Part shown: positions 60,301-64,000 of the stretch, in pieces | Position numbering within the stretch: the first letter of the stretch is position 1 | Layout of the letters: each line of letters starts with the position of its first letter | Source: Hormiphora californensis | Taxonomy: Eukaryota > Ctenophora > Tentaculata > Cydippida > Pleurobrachiidae | Direction of reading: 5' to 3' | DNA length: 64,000 nucleotides | NCBI GenBank assembly: GCA_020137815.1 | Contig: CM035360.1 | Span: forward strand, 874,577 to 938,576 | Position numbers and translations under genes: made by a program | The notes under the pieces: model-generated | What the model was told of the DNA's origin: nothing | The model's database searches: none | Seen by the model: the letters and a program-made list of their open reading frames with translations, nothing else

Positions 60301-63300
60301 GAACTAAATCATCCACTGTCACCGTCAACTTGTCCGGAATGAAATCGTATTCTGTAGCCGGGAATGTTTGAACGATGTTCCCTCGTTTTCCCCGGACGTT
60401 CAGATTGTAGATTGTTTTACCCGCCATTTCATCCGTTCGTGGCAGGATCTGAGGGGTGGTGATAACACCATGTCGCCATGATATGTTTCAGGAACCGACC
60501 GAATCAGGAAATACTGGTCCCTGATTGGCCGATAACCAGTCACGTGACCTAAATAACGAGTTCTGATTATCGGTTCCTGTTATATTTAGTCCCAAGCTTC
60601 AATGTTGGTTGTTTCTGAAGACCTTTTAATATCTAACCTGGAACATGTGAGATCTATCTTGGAACGTTCGGCCAACTTGGGCTGTGTTCAGTGCTATTTC
60701 CACCCCAGATCCATCACCAAAGAGATCAATATCTGGGTCATTCTCAATGATATCTCTGAAACACATGTGTCATGTGATATATCTCTGAAATTAAAACACA
60801 TGTCATGTGATATCTCTGAAATTATTGGCAAGACTTGTCATTGCATGTGGTTTTGACTGATCCATTGTCTCAAACCTTGAACAGCTAATTGTCTTAAATC
60901 CAATAAATATAATTAAATAATTAAGTATTACATATAATGGCATCTAATTAATTGAACAATTAATTGTTCACTTACGTATTATTATTGGAGTCAGAGTATG
61001 TGTTCCAGCCATCATAGTCAGTTGTTGAGATGTTATACCTGATCCTTAAGACACACCTGGTGGAGTATGACGTCATGAAAAACTTGTGGAATGTTGGGGG
61101 TTGCATATTCTAGGGATGTGCTATGATACGGTGTTCATTTTTAAACAAAACTGGGTAGGATTACTGATAGGATATGATGGTCTAGCCATGCAGGATGATT
61201 CGACAAGGTGTTGTGTTTACCGTTTAGCCTCTCCACTTGGGAAATGGGGCAGTTCAAATTCAAATCGGGATGCGTTGGGGTATTTGGATGTCTGATCGTA
61301 GTTGTAGGTGTTACCTATTGTGGAAATTGGAAAATCAGTAATCAAAATTTACTTATTGATCTGGATTTAGGTCAATCAATGGGAAATGCATGTGTGCAAC
61401 GGACGCCAATGTTTGATACTGATGACGTTTGCAAAAAAAACCAAATTGTTTAGAAAATTCATTGGTTGAATCAATGAAACTTTTCTAAAGGTCACGTCGT
61501 GACAATTCATTGGTTGAATCAATGACAAGATCACGTCGTGACAATGACCATCATATTACCAAGATGGTTTACTCTGGTCCAGGGGGCCTGTTGGCAGGTT
61601 AGGGCGGGTGCCTGGACAATACACACTTCACTACCATTACTATCGTCACTCTGGGAGATAATATATCATGGATAATATATCATGATATCAGGAGTGGGAG
61701 ATATAATATCATGGATCATGAGATCTAATATATCAGGAGTGGGAGAGATGACAAATGATAAATCAAATACAGTCGGACCCCGATTTACCGGGATGTTCGG
61801 GGGAAAGGGTATATCGGGGTGAAATACTGTTAATTTCCTATATCGGGGGATAGGAAGTTTATCTTTCCGGTAAATCAGGATCCGACTGTATACGGAAATA
61901 GAGCAAAAGAAGTGAAACTTTGTACATAGTCCCAACTCTGCACGTACCCTAAGTTTGTCCCAGACAATAGAGTTGCTAGAGCCATCCGATGCTGCAGCTG
62001 ACTCACAATCCTCTTGGGAAGTGATATCTGTCAAGACCTATAGGTTGTATAGATACAGGGAAGTGATGTCTGTCAAGACCTATAGGTTGTATAGATACAG
62101 GGAAGTGATATCTGTCAAGACCTATAGGTTGTATAGATACAGGGAAGTGATGTCTGTCAAGAACTATAGGTTGTATAGATACAGGGAAGTGATGTCTGTC
62201 AAGACCTATAGGTTGTATAGATACAGGGAAGTGATGTCTGTCAAGACCTATAGGTTGTATAGATACAGGGAAGTGATGTCTGTCAAGACCTATAGGTTGT
62301 ATAGATACAGGGAAGTGATGTCTGTCAAGACCTATAGGTTGTATAGATACAGGGAAGTGATGTCTGTCAAGAACTACAACAGGGAATGTTTTACCGTGAA
62401 GTTTTTGGAAAAACTAAAAAAACTAAATTCCTCACATCCAGCTGGATGGTTAATTAATTAATTAATTAATTTGTGTGTTACTGCAGTACCTCAAGAAAAG
62501 AGTTGAATTTCACCCAGTTACCACCCTCAGCTACACAATCCGTTTCGGTTATAGACCGCCCGTACTTTCTCGCATCATCACTTGTACTTAGGACGCACCT
62601 GTAAACAAAGTCTAAAGTTGACTCTCAAAACCCTTTCCCCCGAGCATTGGAGTCCGACTGTATTTTGGAATCAGTGTTGAATAAGAGTTCTGACCTGTAT
62701 TTGGCGTTGTTGTTGAAAGAGTTCTCCTTGATCCAATCACATTTCTCCTCATTTCCAAGCCATGCTGCATCTATCCAGGGTGTGCGCTGAGATGTATCGT
62801 CCCAACTCCTGCAGAGGTGTAATATACCTGTTACAATATACCTTGTATGTCAACATGCACAAAGTGCAAGCGTGTTAAGCTTGCTAATGCACCCTTGTCC
62901 TGCGTCTCTGGTTTTGTCATCCGGTGACTGAAACTAAAAAATTCCATTAATCCCATGCAGGAACCGACCGAATTAGGAAATAGTGGTCCCTGATTGGATG
63001 ATAACCAGTCACGTGACCTAAATAACGAGTTCTGATTGGAGAATCAGTGCCGGAAGAGAGTTCTGATTGGTTGTTTACTTGTGTCGGTCGGTTCCTAATG
63101 ACTCCCTTACTCTGACTGAAGTGTGGGAACCCAATATGGGAAGTAGTCTCTTTCCTCGGGACATTCCAGGCCACTCCGCCCTCCATCTGAGTTCTGCCTT
63201 GTCCTAGATGCGGTAACATAGCCAATATCATCCTCGGCTAGTTCCTGGTCTGCCGTGAATAGTCCTGAAAGTTGGGGATTTTTTTTCATTGTGTCAGCTG

Positions 63301-63518
63301 GAAGGTGATCACACATGTACATTGTACAATATACATTATACATGTACAATATACATGTACAATGTATACTCACCTCCGTTTGCTTCCCGGTATCTACAGG
63401 TGTCATACCACCAGACAGTCTCGTGGAGGCCCCTGGTCACCTTGATCCCCTTGTAGGTACCCTTCATTCTATCGATGTATTCTTCGTCACTCTCCCCGGC
63501 TTCTGGTTCATCGTAATT
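54344..63518 (-). CDS. DD3-3-like secreted protein (13 exons visible, 5' end outside window)
   Basis: Homologous to Dictyostelium DD3-3, an extracellular protein conserved in several invertebrates; biochemical role unknown. Minus-strand exons: 63374-63518, 63111-63264, 62695-62808, 62490-62598, 61944-62037, 61221-61314, 60976-61056, 60638-60755, 60232-60448, 59864-60025, 59445-59501 (or 59510), 59080-59185, 54344-54431. All borders are GT-AG and phases agree. Recognised blocks in order: [90 protein letters not shown], then [10 protein letters not shown] spliced to SQKGSLWV and a stop at 54,344. A cupredoxin-like fold is suggested by the HVQWTGSN region, but that is inference. The last intron contains a whole retrotransposon; others hold MITEs and a minisatellite. 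Signal peptide and first exons lie beyond 64,000 or were not found. Confidence 0.88.
54549..54657. mobile_element. MITE family 1, copy 4
   Basis: Full-length 109 bp with both CAGGAACCGACCGAA ends, in the last DD3-3 intron beside the retrotransposon's 3' end. Confidence 0.88.
54859..57816 (-). CDS. Retrotransposon ORF2: apurinic endonuclease and reverse transcriptase
   Basis: 985 residues, uninterrupted. Residues about 7-237 form an APE-type endonuclease: N in YTNANDL, E in GITET (~39), D and N in [11 protein letters not shown] (~143), and SDH in GKSDHVGV (~229). The reverse transcriptase covers about 505-770: [53 protein letters not shown], and the catalytic FADDLKL (~679). The C-terminus has the usual [14 protein letters not shown] and FKARLEKYK motifs. 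No RNase H is seen. This architecture fits the CR1/L2/Rex-type groups. It nicks target DNA and copies the element's RNA at the nick. It starts 26 bp after ORF1. Confidence 0.93.
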   Translation of the reverse strand: MESTIKLFYTNANDLKNKISELSIVAGESGCKILGITETMFGDDVLDAEVVVPNFRLFRTDRAVGKGGGSCIYVHNTLISQEVKINVHDSVAVSIKTDAVNILVVVVYRPPAASYTYCVDMITNLSALVNSKCNDHELIFMGDFNLPDVSWDNGVVNCPQDTCNQKYVIQQLFLDFFVNHGLRWVIGDDVKTRQRVVSSTLQSSTLDNVLTSDLTIFKGFEITAPLGKSDHVGVVSSWRVANDSDYISTEKRNWSKITKEQIQTEASNLFWDYDPSDSVDDLWGLVLRNLTVISEAVPVTKISVTRTGCIKTKSPWDTPYLVRARNKKEKCWAVFDEFPTGKNLRAALREEELFGTTLRRALSSHEYKITRNLKSNTKGFYSYLNGKRKIKSAISGLKTSDGRVISSAKETADELGTFFASTFVNEDPPTFTIETETDRVIEDLVFDRFTVENHLLKLNISKSFGPDGIHPKLLKSLSDNRFVVQLIADLFQRCYDTETIPELWKTAHVTALHKKGDKAKASNYRPISLTCVLAKVFEKILRNHILSFAAPLFAAEQHGFLPGKSCVSNLLECMDRVNEILSSGGSADILYLDFQKAFDTVPHKRLLIKLERYGIRGKTCNIIRSFLSGRRFSVRVGSTFSELFEVMSGVPQGTVLGPILFLLYINDLPGGISSFVSLFADDLKLVTSTENHQVAQEDLVALQEWERKWLLKFNVQDRKCKVLHVGAKNPHLPYYLHGDLLLEVSYEKDLGVGTSGDLHWDQNARAAIKKAKSVTAWVIRNVISRSKEVMLNIFRTIIRPHIEYAVQIWNPPASHGYWKLIMELEDVQRSFTRLIDGIGLLTYEERLKELELTTLLERRMRGDLIEAYKIITGKVRYGQDLFRLSRSGANILKDSKGDSVLFNRCANYWNKLPATVKEAPSVNAFKARLEKYKVGITSAGLPSNGQFWELSSLIYDKLRADGRDAYVNYMISNPKFAKCKGINVY
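57843..58916 (-). CDS. Retrotransposon ORF1: coiled-coil nucleic-acid-binding protein
   Basis: 357 residues. The first ~200 are charged and heptad-rich (coiled coil). The C-terminal part, from [16 protein letters not shown] through [26 protein letters not shown] and [17 protein letters not shown], has the pattern of the RRM/CTD-like RNA-binding end of ORF1 proteins in two-ORF LINEs. It would package element RNA. Placement directly upstream of ORF2 supports the call. Confidence 0.8.
   Translation of the reverse strand: MALFQQEISTLKTCYTCVTNVIKLLEPLTIETRSKDKPDLKKEKEAQIKAVSELKRAAHGFATIDRLEKNISTYWLHITTKLDEIQNSTRSQCTENSLNGEALKRIEDMMKDRSTNSSITEGFERMEKVIKEHPANVSVKGEVKAAVKDSVKGSLKEAMEKVMNTTEMKKTFAEVLKESTSAIEKQTKVCFEKSLGSALQENQSAIISQTAAKQEANMVDRDRRTRNIVISNVEESSCKEVKERTESDINVALELLQDHNVSREDIIRCFRPGSPLGTGSNKDRKEPRPLILSLATPEMASRIHRYGNGQKVSDNNNVQYWVNADLSQAERKANYLARQKRRSRLAVQGNSGNVATI
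59219..59301. mobile_element. MITE family 2 copy in a DD3-3 intron
   Basis: 83 bp from CAGTCGGACCCCGATTT to ATCGGGGTCCGAATG, flanked by TA on both sides. Inverted repeats of about 25 bp. Confidence 0.85.
60489..60579. mobile_element. MITE family 1, copy 5 (internal deletion)
   Basis: 91 bp. The left end and core are intact; about 18 bp before the right end are deleted (TTCTGATTATCGGTTCCTG). In the DD3-3 intron between exons 60232-60448 and 60638-60755. Confidence 0.85.
61770..61888. mobile_element. MITE family 2, full copy in a DD3-3 intron
   Basis: 119 bp from CAGTCGGACCCCGATTTACC to GGATCCGACTG, flanked by TA at 61,768-61,769 and 61,889-61,890. TA target duplication and CAGT-type ends suit a Tc1/mariner or pogo-like parent. 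No coding capacity. Confidence 0.88.
62016..62372. repeat. 42-bp minisatellite over a DD3-3 splice acceptor
   Basis: About eight and a half units of 42 bp. On the gene strand each unit is TGTATCTATACAACCTATAG (an acceptor-type intron end) followed by GTCTTGACAGACATCACTTC and CC, which is the start of exon 61944-62037 with one change. In the exon's reading frame every unit ends in a TAG stop formed by the acceptor itself. Confidence 0.92.
62625..62662. mobile_element. MITE family 2, right-end fragment
   Basis: CCCCCGAGCATTGGAGTCCGACTG followed by TA matches the right end of family 2; the left half is missing. Confidence 0.55.
62958..63097. mobile_element. MITE family 1, copy 6 (internal duplication)
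   Basis: Ends as in the other copies, with mutated right end GGTTCCTA. About 30 bp around GAGTTCTGATTGG is duplicated internally, giving 140 bp. In a DD3-3 intron. Confidence 0.82.
63310..63368. repeat. TGTACAATATACAT palindromic repeats
   Basis: Alternating ACATGTACAATATACAT units in a DD3-3 intron, self-complementary. Confidence 0.7.
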
Positions 63519-63584
63519 CTAGTGGAATGGGGTTTTAGTGTGGTGGAAGTGGGGTTATTTCGTAACCAAGGTTCTAGTGTGGTG

Positions 63585-63600
63585 CATCGTAATTCTATAG
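63585..63600. repeat. Duplicate of a DD3-3 exon start with acceptor
   Basis: On the minus strand CTATAG then AATTACGATGCACCA at 63,585-63,600 copies the junction at 63,518/63,519 (CACTAG then AATTACGATGAACCA). The spacing is about 76 bp. Confidence 0.6.
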
Positions 63601-64000
63601 CAGTTGCATCTCGTTACCATGTCTTGGCCAGTTTAGGATCAGTGGTCTACTATAGTCGAATTTTTTATTTAAGCGACGGGCCGCTGTGCATTCAAAGAGG
63701 TCGCACGGCGTCGTATTTGCGTGTGATAATCGAGATCTAGTTCCTAGCAATCTTAAGACTTGAACCCGGAAGCGTTGGAAAGATAATTCTAAGACCTTTC
63801 CAACGCAACCAAGATCAATTATTTATCTAATCAGGAAGCGGAGATATGAGCGAAAAGGTTTCTCGAATTGTCACGCGCAAATACAACGCTGCGCGACTTC
63901 TTTAAATGCGCGGCGGCCTGTGGCTTAAATTAAAAATTCAACTTTATGTGAATGATGAAAATATAGATGCCCTTCTTTTTTATCAGCGTAGAAATGATCC
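63601..64000. other. Right end of window, no exon recognised
   Basis: Should be intronic or 5' to the DD3-3 gene. No further DD3-3 exon was recognised. A small hairpin, GCGTTGGAAAG/CTTTCCAACGC, is at about 63,771-63,806. Confidence 0.4.

Noticed and set aside
62016-62372. Regular direct repeats resembling a CRISPR array
   Set aside because: The 42-bp units are contiguous with no unique spacers, and the sequence is a eukaryotic gene intron.
61955-62461. 168-residue plus-strand frame with a perfect 14-residue repeat
   Set aside because: It is the antisense of the 42-bp DD3-3 minisatellite. A unit length divisible by three keeps all frames open, and there is no independent coding evidence.

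Overview
This is eukaryotic, almost certainly metazoan, nuclear DNA. Genes are split by short GT-AG introns with matching phases. Recognisable products are a secreted alpha-carbonic anhydrase, a SAXO-type axonemal microtubule protein, a TMC channel, mitochondrial propionyl-CoA carboxylase beta and a DD3-3-like secreted protein. The rest is non-LTR retrotransposons, MITEs, large fold-back palindromes and GA/CT microsatellites. A marine invertebrate, perhaps a sponge, fits the compact genes and the DD3-3 homologue, but that placement is inference.

Layout. 1-3.7 kb: no gene; a fold-back element and two copies of a ~109-bp MITE. 3.7-6.1 kb (-): complete 5-exon GPI-type alpha-carbonic anhydrase whose intron 1 is a 14-copy minisatellite. 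6.4-11.6 kb: GA/CT tracts, hairpins and poorly resolved homopolymer sequence, no gene. 11.6-12.7 kb (+): an unrecognised split gene. 14.0-16.4 kb (+): an unrecognised coiled-coil protein with broken frames. 16.8-24.6 kb (+): SAXO gene, with a nested 2-kb fold-back element in one intron. 25.2-27.6 kb (-): TMC channel in a single exon. 28.5-49.8 kb (+): six tandem copies of a BTB/POZ gene, of which only the fifth (46,062-47,666) is open throughout; the spacers and one copy are invaded by a decayed RNase H-type non-LTR element and three large palindromes. 50.2-51.2 kb (+): complete small membrane protein. 51.4-54.0 kb (+): 5' half of PCCB, with frameshifts and no 3' half. 54.3-63.5 kb (-): DD3-3-like gene, 13 exons visible, 5' end outside the window; its last intron holds an apparently intact two-ORF CR1/L2-like retrotransposon.

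Main observation. In several unrelated genes (carbonic anhydrase, the 11.6-kb gene, SAXO, DD3-3) the sequence duplicated in tandem is the 3' splice-site region itself: the end of the intron plus the first ~15-65 nt of the exon. The true acceptor is the copy that abuts the intact exon. The result is arrays of decoy acceptors, in one case each followed by an in-frame stop. This looks like a recurrent mutational process acting on intron-exon junctions in this genome.

Single-base indels at homopolymers (PCCB, coiled-coil gene) and noisy stretches beside GA/CT tracts suggest that part of the consensus is unreliable. Frameshifts there may be sequence error rather than pseudogenisation.
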